Under the pieces are notes generated by a model. The model had not been told where the DNA came from and did no database searches. It worked only from the letters and a program-made list of their open reading frames with translations. DNA of 33,306 nucleotides, from positions 1 to 33,306 of the forward strand of contig JAFMJN010000005.1 of assembly GCA_017853435.1 (NCBI GenBank), in the 5' to 3' direction. The stretch comes from Planctomycetota bacterium (GTDB lineage Bacteria; Planctomycetota; GCA-002687715; CAIWVZ01). Of this stretch, positions 1 through 8,370 are shown one piece after another (the first letter of the stretch is position 1; each line of letters opens with the position of its first letter). A program made the translations under genes and the position numbers.

Positions 1-54
1 GGGATCCTCGTCACGGTCGCCACCACCGCTCTCGGTTGGTGGTGGCTCTCCTAG
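1..54 (+). CDS. C-terminal tail of a truncated plus-strand protein ending in a hydrophobic segment (GILVTVATTALGWWWLS*)
   Basis: Frame 1 from base 1 reads to TAG at 52-54; hydrophobic/Trp-rich tail. Very short, so coding status is uncertain. Confidence 0.35.
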   Translation, partial: GILVTVATTALGWWWLS

Positions 55-94
55 ATCCGTTCGCGGTCGCTCGACCCGCGAATGGTGGGCGACG

Positions 95-1354
95 TCAATC
101 GACGAGGGCGTCCGCGAGGAACGTCGCGGGGTGGAGCACGCGAACTTTCATGCCGCGGCGTTCGATGCCGCGCTTCCACTGAAGCATGCAGCCCGGATTG
201 CCGGTGAGAAGAACGGATGCCCCGGTCTTCGCGAGAGCGTCGAGTTTCGGGTCGAGGATCGCGTCGCTCATCTCGGGATGGTCGACGTTGTAGATGCCCG
301 CCGCTCCGCAGCAGAGATCCGCCAAGTCCATCGGTACGAAGTCGATCCCGGGGACTTTCTTGATCAGTTCGAGCGGCGCTTTCGCTTCACCTTGGGCGTG
401 GAGCAGGTGGCAGGGCGCGTCGTAGGTGATTTTCAGCCGAGTATCCCGGAAGCGCAGCCGCTCGCCGCGCTCGACGAGGAATCGACTCATGTCGACGGTG
501 CGCCGCGCGAGGGTCGCCGCGGCGGGGTCGTCGGGGAGAAGGTGGCCGCATCCCTTCATCGCGGCGCCGCAGCCCGCGCTGTTCATGACGACGCATTCGA
601 TCTCCGAACCTCCGAACGCGCGCGCGTTGACTTTCGCCAACGCCCCCGCCGTTTCGAGATCTCCGTCGTGTTCGTGGAGGGCACCGCAGCACGACTGCCC
701 CTCCGGCACGCGGACGTCGAACCCGGCTCGGGTCAGAAGACGGATCAGCGCACGATTGACGTCCTGGAACAGAACGGGCATGACGCAGCCTTCGAGCACC
801 GCGACCGTTCCGATGCGTTCACCGACCGCGGGGTGGAACGGTTCGAGAGGGCGACGTGCGTCCGCTTCGGGAATCTCGGGCGCCATGCCGTCCAACGTGC
901 GCAACGACTTCGGAAGAAAACGCCCGAAGACGGGACGGAACACCTGTTGCCAAAGCAAGGTGAACGACGCGAGCATCCCGAGAAGGCGTCGCGACGGGAT
1001 CACGCGGCGCAGAAGGAACCGACGGATCGGTCCGGGGGCGCGTGTTTCCGCGCGCGTGTGCGCCATGAGTTCGCCGAAGCGTACCCCCGAAGGACAGACC
1101 GCTTCGCAGGCGCGGCACACGAGACACGCGTCCATCGCTTCGATGAAGTCCGGCGTCTTCGTGATGCGCCCTTCGAGTTCGGCACGCATCAGGTAGATGC
1201 GCCCGCGCGGATTTTGCGACTCGTCTCCGGTGACGCGGAACGTCGGGCAGTACTGCGTGCAGAGACCGCAGTGCACGCAATCGAGGGATTGGGTGTACGC
1301 GAGGCGCGCCGCGGGATCGGCCGAAGGTGCGGGAGTGGAAGTCGGGGTGGCCAT
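95..1354 (-). CDS. glcF: Glycolate oxidase iron-sulfur subunit (GlcF-like), two CxxCxxCxxxCP ferredoxin motifs plus CCG domains
   Basis: Translation from ATG at 1354 (MATPTSTPAPSADP...): CVHCGLCTQYCP, CLVCRACEAVCPSG, and CCG repeats (SCCGALHEHDG, LCCGAAGIYN). Confidence 0.88.
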   Translation of the reverse strand: MATPTSTPAPSADPAARLAYTQSLDCVHCGLCTQYCPTFRVTGDESQNPRGRIYLMRAELEGRITKTPDFIEAMDACLVCRACEAVCPSGVRFGELMAHTRAETRAPGPIRRFLLRRVIPSRRLLGMLASFTLLWQQVFRPVFGRFLPKSLRTLDGMAPEIPEADARRPLEPFHPAVGERIGTVAVLEGCVMPVLFQDVNRALIRLLTRAGFDVRVPEGQSCCGALHEHDGDLETAGALAKVNARAFGGSEIECVVMNSAGCGAAMKGCGHLLPDDPAAATLARRTVDMSRFLVERGERLRFRDTRLKITYDAPCHLLHAQGEAKAPLELIKKVPGIDFVPMDLADLCCGAAGIYNVDHPEMSDAILDPKLDALAKTGASVLLTGNPGCMLQWKRGIERRGMKVRVLHPATFLADALVD

Positions 1355-1359
1355 GGGGA

Positions 1360-2568
1360 TCAATCGGCGAGGGTCGAGCGCGGAGCGAGGATGCCGTCGG
1401 GGTCCAATGCGCGTTTGATTCCGCGCATGAGATCGAGCCCGTCGGGAAGTTGCGCGGGCATGGTAGCGGCGAGGACGGATTCGAAGCTCGGATCGTCGAG
1501 CAGAAGGACGCGAGCGTCCGCGGAGGCCGCGAGGACGTCGAGTGCCGCCATCCGTGCGGAGGGGGGCGGACCGTCGCAGCCGAAGATGCGTTCGCCCCGC
1601 AGAACATCGTGGATCGTCGGCACGAAGGAGCCGAACAGCGCGTCGATCGAAGGACCGAGCGTGGCCCAACGGGAGTGCGGAGCGACGACCGCGACCCGAT
1701 AGGTCCCGACCGCGGGAGGGATCCACGTGGGTGCGGATGCGCTCTCGGAAAGCGCCCATGTTCCGTCGGCCGCTTTGCGGATGCGATCGAGCGTGGCGGC
1801 GACGGAGCGGGTGAATCCCGCGACACCCGCACGGATGCGGGCCGTCGCACCGTCGATTCCGACGACGACGTGAAGGGTCGTGAGGTCGGCGATTTCGTGG
1901 CGCAGACGACGCGCGACGTCGAAGGCCAACGCGTACGTCTCGAAGTCGCGGACGAGCACGGCGTGGCGCTCCGGGAGGGGGCGCAGCCGCAGTGTGACTT
2001 CCGTCAGGATGCCGAGCGTTCCGAGACTTCCGACGTACAGACGGACGAGGTCGTATCCGGTGACGTTCTTCACGACACGCCCCCCGGATTTCGTGATCCG
2101 GGCGTCGCCGTTCACGACGGTCATGCCGAGGACTTGGTCGCGCACCGGACCGCAGCGACCCGCGAACGCTCCGTCGCGTGCCGCCGCCAACGCGCCGCCG
2201 ATGGTGGAGTGTTCGTGGACGGGGTCGATGGCGACGAACTGGTGCGCGCCGCCGACCACGCGTGCGATGTCCCGAAGAGAGGCCCCCGCTTCGACGGTCA
2301 ACGTGAGATCGCCCGCTTCGTGGGCGACGATCCGGTTCATCCGACGCGTCGAAAGGAGGAGCGCTTCGCGTGCGTCGCGCCGGGTTCGGAGACCGCGCCC
2401 CGTCCCGATCGGGACGACCGCGATCCCGTGCGTTCGGGCCGCCGCGACGACGGCCGCGATTCCCGCGGCGTCCACGGGCGTCACCACGGGCGTCGGATGG
2501 TCGGGGTCCCGAACGAGAGCGTCCGCTCCGAGCATGTTCCGCAGCGTGTCGTGGAGAGCGCCGCTCAC
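1360..2568 (-). CDS. glcE: FAD-binding oxidase, glycolate oxidase subunit GlcE-like
   Basis: FAD-binding motif region (PIGTGRGLRTRR...STRRMNRIV...VEAGASLRDI...STIGGALA...VKNVTGYDL). Probable GTG start at 2568 with a 4-nt GTGA overlap with the glcD stop. Confidence 0.82.
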   Translation of the reverse strand: MSGALHDTLRNMLGADALVRDPDHPTPVVTPVDAAGIAAVVAAARTHGIAVVPIGTGRGLRTRRDAREALLLSTRRMNRIVAHEAGDLTLTVEAGASLRDIARVVGGAHQFVAIDPVHEHSTIGGALAAARDGAFAGRCGPVRDQVLGMTVVNGDARITKSGGRVVKNVTGYDLVRLYVGSLGTLGILTEVTLRLRPLPERHAVLVRDFETYALAFDVARRLRHEIADLTTLHVVVGIDGATARIRAGVAGFTRSVAATLDRIRKAADGTWALSESASAPTWIPPAVGTYRVAVVAPHSRWATLGPSIDALFGSFVPTIHDVLRGERIFGCDGPPPSARMAALDVLAASADARVLLLDDPSFESVLAATMPAQLPDGLDLMRGIKRALDPDGILAPRSTLAD

Positions 2569-3983
2569 GTACCTACCGCTTTCGGAGGACGGGTTTCGGT
2601 GCACGCGCGCGGCGTCGGAATGACTTTGCCCGGATTCATGAGTCGCGTCGGATCGAAGACGTCGCGGACGCGCTTCATGGCGTCGAGATCGTCGTCGTTG
2701 AAAAGAAGCGGCATGAATTCCTGCTTCTCCAAACCGATGCCGTGTTCGCCCGACAGCGAGCCACCGACCGCGAGGCAGGCTTCGATGATTTCGCGTCCGG
2801 CGCGTACGACGCGTTCGACTTCGTCGGGATCGCGTCCGTCGTAGGAGATGTTCGGATGGAGGTTGCCGTCGCCGGCGTGGAACACGTTGGCGAGTCGGAG
2901 TCCGTGGGCGTCGCAGATCGCGCACACCTTTTCGAGCACTTCGGGCAACTTCGTACGGGGAACGACGGCGTCTTGGACGTAGAGATCCGGTGCCAAACGT
3001 CCCATGGCGCCGAAGGCACCCTTGCGACCGCGCCAAAGGACCTTCCGCTGCTCCGGATCGCGGGTCGACGAGATGCTCATGGCTCCCGCCGCTTCGAGAA
3101 GCGCCCGCGTCCTCGCGACCGATTCGCCCACGTCCTCTTCCGTACCGTCGAATTCGATCAAGAGCACCGCGCCCGCGTCGGTGGGATATCCGGCTCGGAA
3201 TACCGAGGCTTCGACGGCGGCGATGGTGCGGTCGTCGAGAGCTTCGATCGCGGCCGCCGAGATCCCTTCGCGGATGAGCGTCGACACCGCTTCACACGCG
3301 GGGCGCAGCGTCCGGAACGGGGCGAGCAGCGTTTCGGTCACTTCGGGGTTCGGCGTGAGGCGCACCACGAGTTCCGTCGCGATGCCGAGCGTCCCTTCGC
3401 TTCCGAGGAAGAGGCCGCGCAGATCGAGTCCGTGCGATGTCCCCGTGGGATGCCCGAGCATCACGACGCGTCCGTCGGAAAGGACCGCTTTGACGGCGAG
3501 GACGTGACGTTCGGTGGACCCGTATTTCAGCCCGTGCGGGCCACCCGCATTTTCCGCGACGTTGCCGCCGAGCGAACAAGCCGTTTGGCTCGACGGGTCG
3601 GGGGCGTAGTGAAGGCCGTACGGGCGGGCGGCATCGGAGAGATGCGCGTTGATGAGCCCCGGCTGTACGACGGCGAGTCGGCTTTCCGCGTCGATCGACA
3701 GCACGCGGTTCATGCGCGAAAGTTCGATCAACACGCCGCCTTCGGCGGGCGTCGCGCCGCCCGAAAGCCCCGTTCCGGCCCCGCGCGGCGTGAAGGGAAC
3801 GCCTTCGTCTCGGCAGATGCGGACGATGGATTGGACGTCTTCCGTCGACGCGGGGAACACCACCGCGAGCGGACGCGTGCGAAAGTGCGTCAGGGCGTCA
3901 CATTCGTAGACGAGAAGTTGTGCCGGCCCCGAAAGGCAGGCGTTCTTCGGAAGAAGGGCGCGGAGACGGTCGAGGACGCTCAT
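2565..3983 (-). CDS. glcD: FAD-linked glycolate/lactate oxidase subunit GlcD
   Basis: MSVLDRLRALLPKNACLSG...PRGAGTGLSGGATP...SLGGNVAENAGGPHGLKYG...HAGDGNLHPNI...SGEHGIGLEKQEFM: typical GlcD signatures. Confidence 0.92.
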   Translation of the reverse strand: MSVLDRLRALLPKNACLSGPAQLLVYECDALTHFRTRPLAVVFPASTEDVQSIVRICRDEGVPFTPRGAGTGLSGGATPAEGGVLIELSRMNRVLSIDAESRLAVVQPGLINAHLSDAARPYGLHYAPDPSSQTACSLGGNVAENAGGPHGLKYGSTERHVLAVKAVLSDGRVVMLGHPTGTSHGLDLRGLFLGSEGTLGIATELVVRLTPNPEVTETLLAPFRTLRPACEAVSTLIREGISAAAIEALDDRTIAAVEASVFRAGYPTDAGAVLLIEFDGTEEDVGESVARTRALLEAAGAMSISSTRDPEQRKVLWRGRKGAFGAMGRLAPDLYVQDAVVPRTKLPEVLEKVCAICDAHGLRLANVFHAGDGNLHPNISYDGRDPDEVERVVRAGREIIEACLAVGGSLSGEHGIGLEKQEFMPLLFNDDDLDAMKRVRDVFDPTRLMNPGKVIPTPRACTETRPPKAVGT

Positions 3984-5089
3984 GGGGTTTCGGTGACGTC
4001 GATCCACTTCTTGCGTTTGAACCAGAACCAGAATCCGACGCCGATCGCCGCGATGACGGCGAGGCAGATGTAGTAACCGTTTTCCCAGCGCAGCTCCGGC
4101 ATCTTGTCGAAGTTCATGCCGTAGACGCCGACCACGAAGGTCATCGGCATGAAGACGGCCGACAGAACGGCGAGGTTCCGCATGATCTCGTTCATGCGCG
4201 CGTTCATCTGCGAATAGTGGACGTCGCGGACCGACGCCGCCATTTCGCGGAGGCTGTCGAGATGCTCGATGATCTGCAGCAGGTGGTCCGATGCGTCGCG
4301 GAAGTATCGACGCGTGGATTCCGAGATGCGCGCGGTGTCGTCGATCATGAGGTTGCCGACCGCTTCCTTCATGGGCCAAACTACCTCTCGGAGCCGGAAC
4401 AGCTTCTTTCGAGTCCGGTGGAGACGTCGTTCGACGTCCTTCGCGGATCCCGCCGAGACCTCGCGATCGATGCCGTCGAGAATGCGGGACATCTTGTCGA
4501 TGACGGGGAAGAAACGGTCGGCCAAGGCGTCGACGAGGGCATGAAAAAGCAGGTCGGGCTTGTTCTTCCGCAGACGACTCTCGCGGCGTTCGAGGCGCTT
4601 GATCACTCCGTCGAACGTGTCGCCGATCGCGTCTTCGATCGAAATGACCCACGACTTTCCGAGGAACAGCGAGACGCGTTCCATGCCGACGCGACGTAGA
4701 AGGCTTCCCGTCATCGGATCGACGCCGATGAAATGGGTGACGTCGCCGTGAACCTCCATCTTCGGCCGGTGGCGTCGCGACAAAGCATCTTCCATCGCGA
4801 GCGCGTCGATGTCGAACGTCGTCATCAGGCGACGAAATAGTTCGAGATCGGCGAGTCCTTCGATGCTGATCCACAACATCGATCCGTCCGTCGGCGGACC
4901 CGGGACATCCTGTGCGGAAGCGATCGTTTCGACCGCGTACTGCTCTTTCGAATAGCGGAAGACCCGGATGCGGGGCGGTCCGTCGTAAAGAAGGTTGGCC
5001 GGGAGGTGGAGATCGCCCGGAGCACTTCCGATGTTGTGGGTCGTCGCGGGGATGGACGGCGACGGGTTCAAGGACCGTCCTCCAGGCAT
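3980..5089 (-). CDS. corA: CorA-family magnesium/cobalt transporter
   Basis: C-terminal YGMNFDKMPELRWENGYY (GMN signature) between two hydrophobic segments; 4-nt ATGA overlap with the glcD start. The 5' start is uncertain because the ATG at 5089 overlaps the upstream gene end by 22 nt. Confidence 0.9.
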   Translation of the reverse strand: MPGGRSLNPSPSIPATTHNIGSAPGDLHLPANLLYDGPPRIRVFRYSKEQYAVETIASAQDVPGPPTDGSMLWISIEGLADLELFRRLMTTFDIDALAMEDALSRRHRPKMEVHGDVTHFIGVDPMTGSLLRRVGMERVSLFLGKSWVISIEDAIGDTFDGVIKRLERRESRLRKNKPDLLFHALVDALADRFFPVIDKMSRILDGIDREVSAGSAKDVERRLHRTRKKLFRLREVVWPMKEAVGNLMIDDTARISESTRRYFRDASDHLLQIIEHLDSLREMAASVRDVHYSQMNARMNEIMRNLAVLSAVFMPMTFVVGVYGMNFDKMPELRWENGYYICLAVIAAIGVGFWFWFKRKKWIDVTETP

Positions 5090-7119
5090 TGCTTGAGCGT
5101 GAGCAACGCCATGGCCGTTCCGTAGGACTTGCCCATTTCGTGGCTGTCGATCCACGTGCCGTCCCATTCGCCGATCTTCATCACGTGTTCGACCATCTTC
5201 GCGCGATGGGATTTCGCGGCGGCGGGAGGCAGTGCGTCGACGGCGCGCGCGGTGAACAACGCGCCGTGCCAAAAGAAGAAGCCGCCGAGTTCGCCGTCGG
5301 TGTGGAAGTCGCAGGTGCGGATGCGCTCGAAACGGGGGAGGTACTTCCAGAAGTTCTCCATCGCGGCCGCGAGCGCCGTCGGATCTCCCTTCTTGCCGAG
5401 GAGCAGGGCGGCTTCGCACGCGGGCATGCGTGCCATCGCGTTCTTCAACGCCTCCTCGCCTTTGCCCGGCTTGCGTCCCATTCCGTAGGCGAACGAACCT
5501 TCTTCCGAGCGCACCGACGCCATGCCTTCCGCGGCCCGGGTGAATACCGACTCCGGCACCGAAACGCCGGCGCGGCGCGCGTCGTCGAGCGCGATCACGA
5601 CGCCCGCGGTCGTGAACGGGTTCGGGTACTCGTGTCCCCACGACCCGTCTTCACGTTGCTGGCGCGCCAGTTCCTTCACGATGCGGGCGGATTCTTCGCG
5701 GTACTTCGGCAGGGTCGGATCGTCCGCGCGCAACGTTCCGATGCGTCGGGCCAAATACATGAGACGGAACGCATCGGCGTAGCATTCCTCGTTTTGACCG
5801 CGTGCCATGCGCTTGTCGTTCGCGAGGAAGGCTTCGCCCCGCTTCAAGGCGGCGTCGATTTCGGTCGGGGCCGTGTCGCGCCACGCGAGGAGCGCGTTCA
5901 TCGCCGCCGCCGTCGCCGCCACGTGAACGTTCGGGATGATGCGCGGGGAGTCCCAGTAGGCGTAGCGGGCGTCCTGCCATCCACCGGAAGCGTTCTGATG
6001 GCGAAGGAGCCACGCGATCGACTGCGGAAGGGCGGAGCGTGCGTCGGCGGGCGACCGCGGCCATGCGGTCGTGGACGGTGCTTCCGACATCGCCGCGGCG
6101 GGCGGCCAAACCGGGTCGTCGAAGGCGTGGACGACGGGGCCGACCGGGGTGGTGTCGCGGCCGACGATCAGATTCGTCGACGCTTTCGCCGCTTCGGGCG
6201 ACGTCGGGAATTCGTCGACGAGACGGCGCCACAGGCGTTCCGCGGCCGTGTCGTTGCGCGTGAGCCGTTCGGCGAGCGCGAGCGCTTCGAGGGCTTCCGG
6301 CATCCATTCGGCCGAGAGTGGGGAATCGGACTTCACGAGGGCGCGCAGACCGGGAATCGCATCCTTCGGAGCACCGAGATTCATCGACAGCTTCGCTTCT
6401 TCGAGATCGATGCGTGCGGACTCCGCGGAGGTCGGATCCGCGGCTCGGGCACGCTCGAGCGCCTTGCGCACGGCGTCCGCGTCGCGGGCGAGGCGCGCTC
6501 GCAGCGCGTCGTTCGTCGCCGTGGCCGCGGGCGTCGCCGCCGCGGGCAACCATGGTGAGAGGTCGATCGGTTTTCCGGAGAGCGCGGCGCAAACGCCCAT
6601 CACGCGGTCGAGCAACCAATCGGCGTTGATCGTGCGGATGTGGTCGAGTTGCCAAAGAATTTTGCCGTCGGGGGCGAGCATCACGATCATGGGCTCGACG
6701 TTGTCCGGCGCGACGATGCCGAAGCGCTTTCCGAGCCCCGCCTTGTCCACGGCGCAGCGGACGGGCACGCACATCGCCGCGATGAACCCGGCGAGGCGGC
6801 GATCGGTGAAGGCCGTCGTGCGCATGTAGTCGTCGAGAATCGGAGAGCGGTACATCTGGACGCCCTCGATGCGCGGGACATACCAGAACACGGGCTTTCC
6901 TTCGGCGCGCGCCTTGGCGAGAGCGCCGTCGATCAACGCACCGCGGTCGATCTCCGTCTTCGGGAGCGTCGGAACCGGGCCACCCGGATCGGGGGCGAAG
7001 AAACCGTCGGTGATCCACGGGATCGTCGTGTCGACCCGCGCCGCCGCTTTGGCGAGGTTCAGGTCTTGGGCGGGAAGGACGGCGACGAGGAGGGCCGCGG
7101 CGAGGAGGCGTAGGACCAT
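5068..7119 (-). CDS. Secreted protein: signal peptide, thioredoxin-like N-terminal domain, TPR-like middle, terpenoid-cyclase/prenyltransferase-like alpha-toroid C-terminal domain
   Basis: MVLRLLAAALLVAVLPAQ signal peptide; ...GKPVFWYVPRIEG...VMLAPDGKILWQ...; helical ...DPTSAESARIDLEEAKLSMNLG...; repeated SIAWLLRHQNASGGWQDARYAYWDS / ELARQQREDGSWGHEYPNPFTTA motifs. Confidence 0.7.
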   Translation of the reverse strand: MVLRLLAAALLVAVLPAQDLNLAKAAARVDTTIPWITDGFFAPDPGGPVPTLPKTEIDRGALIDGALAKARAEGKPVFWYVPRIEGVQMYRSPILDDYMRTTAFTDRRLAGFIAAMCVPVRCAVDKAGLGKRFGIVAPDNVEPMIVMLAPDGKILWQLDHIRTINADWLLDRVMGVCAALSGKPIDLSPWLPAAATPAATATNDALRARLARDADAVRKALERARAADPTSAESARIDLEEAKLSMNLGAPKDAIPGLRALVKSDSPLSAEWMPEALEALALAERLTRNDTAAERLWRRLVDEFPTSPEAAKASTNLIVGRDTTPVGPVVHAFDDPVWPPAAAMSEAPSTTAWPRSPADARSALPQSIAWLLRHQNASGGWQDARYAYWDSPRIIPNVHVAATAAAMNALLAWRDTAPTEIDAALKRGEAFLANDKRMARGQNEECYADAFRLMYLARRIGTLRADDPTLPKYREESARIVKELARQQREDGSWGHEYPNPFTTAGVVIALDDARRAGVSVPESVFTRAAEGMASVRSEEGSFAYGMGRKPGKGEEALKNAMARMPACEAALLLGKKGDPTALAAAMENFWKYLPRFERIRTCDFHTDGELGGFFFWHGALFTARAVDALPPAAAKSHRAKMVEHVMKIGEWDGTWIDSHEMGKSYGTAMALLTLKQCLEDGP

Positions 7120-7152
7120 GGGGTTCTCCGACTCCGATCTTAGGAGATCGGC

Positions 7153-7158
7153 TAGGAT
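7153..7158 (+). promoter_or_regulatory. Putative -10 element TAGGAT for the IMPase-family gene
   Basis: TANNNT hexamer ending 8 nt before the ATG at 7167; implies leaderless or near-leaderless transcription. Confidence 0.4.
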
Positions 7159-7166
7159 TCGCGACG

Positions 7167-8141
7167 ATGCGTCCACGTCCGCCGCTCGAAGCCGCTTTGG
7201 TCGACTTGGGTCGCGATCTCAGAGATCGCGCCCGCCGGGCGGCCGTGCGTGCGGGTGCTTCACGGCCCGAAGAAGTCGGCGCGTCGGACGTCCAATACGG
7301 CGTCGACGTCGCGACGGAAGAAGGATTGACCGACGCGGTCCGCGCCCACCTCGGACCTTGGTTGCCTCTGCGGTTGTTCTCCGAGGGGCTCGATCCCGAA
7401 GGTGTCGTCGTCGGGGAAGGGGTTCCCGTGCGTCGCCTCGTCGTGGACCCCATCGACGGCACGCGCGGGCTGATGCACGACAAGCGCTCCGCGTGGGCAC
7501 TGCTCGGCGTCGCTCCCGACGCCGATCCTCGGCTGCGGACGCTCGAGGCGGCGGCGATGGTTGAAATCCCGACGCGCCTCGGGGGGGCGGGTGAAGTGCT
7601 GTCCGCCACGCGTGGGGACGGTTGGACGGGTTCGGTCGACGTCATGCCCGGGGTTTCCGGGATCACGGAGCCGTTCGTGCGACGTTCGACGGACGGACTG
7701 TCGTTCGAACACGGGTTCGTCACCGTCGCTCGCTTCTTCCCCGGGATTTCCCGCCGTCTCGACGCTTTCGCGACGGCGTTGATGCGGGAATTCGAAGCGC
7801 GCGGGTGGGCGCCTTCGGGCACGGTCTTCGAAGATCAGTACATCTCGAACGGCGGGCAGATGGCGGCGCTCGTGACGGGGCGGGACCGTCTCGTGGTCGA
7901 TTTGCGGGCCCTGCTCGGAGATCCGGGGCGCCCGATCCGGTCGGGACACGCCTACGACCTACTCGGTCTGCTCGTCGCCGAAGAGGCGGGCGTCGTGATC
8001 ACCGATTGTTCAGGAGCGGAGTTGGACGCGCCGTTGTCGATGGTCGCGCCCGTGCCGTGGATCGGCTACGCACATCGGCCCATGCGTGACGCGTGCGCAC
8101 CGATCGTCGCCGCCGTCCTCGAATCCGTGAAAAACGCCTGA
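7167..8141 (+). CDS. Inositol monophosphatase family protein
   Basis: VVDPIDGTRGLMHDKRSAWALLGV (DPIDGT metal site), LFSEG upstream acidic motif, SGHAYDLLGLLVAEEAGVVITD C-terminal motif. Confidence 0.82.
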   Translation: MRPRPPLEAALVDLGRDLRDRARRAAVRAGASRPEEVGASDVQYGVDVATEEGLTDAVRAHLGPWLPLRLFSEGLDPEGVVVGEGVPVRRLVVDPIDGTRGLMHDKRSAWALLGVAPDADPRLRTLEAAAMVEIPTRLGGAGEVLSATRGDGWTGSVDVMPGVSGITEPFVRRSTDGLSFEHGFVTVARFFPGISRRLDAFATALMREFEARGWAPSGTVFEDQYISNGGQMAALVTGRDRLVVDLRALLGDPGRPIRSGHAYDLLGLLVAEEAGVVITDCSGAELDAPLSMVAPVPWIGYAHRPMRDACAPIVAAVLESVKNA

Positions 8142-8155
8142 GATTCTCGCGGTTT

Positions 8156-8178
8156 CGCCCCGAGCCGGAGGCGGGGCG
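8156..8178 (+). terminator. GC-rich hairpin after the IMPase-family gene (CGCCCCG/CGGGGCG), weak U-tract
   Basis: 7-bp perfect inverted repeat 15 nt after the stop codon, followed by GGTTTG. Confidence 0.35.
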
Positions 8179-8370
8179 GGTTTGAACGCTCCGAACGGGA
8201 TTTCGGGTTCCCGGCGGCTCCGCGATCCACTTGGTGCGTAGGTCGACAAATCCGCATTTCATCCCCCGGCGTGAAGTGTCGACATGTTCTCTGCGACCGA
8301 AAAAACCGCATGAACCGCGGAAGCCGTAGTGGGCTCCCGAGGTGGGTTTCGGCCGCGGAGGACATGCGTC

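Noticed and set aside
131-4699. Long antisense/alternative-frame ORFs listed on the + strand (e.g. 131..1702, 1327..2844, 2370..4073)
   Set aside because: They mirror well-recognised glcF/glcE/glcD/corA genes on the minus strand; Arg/His-rich composition typical of spurious high-GC ORFs.
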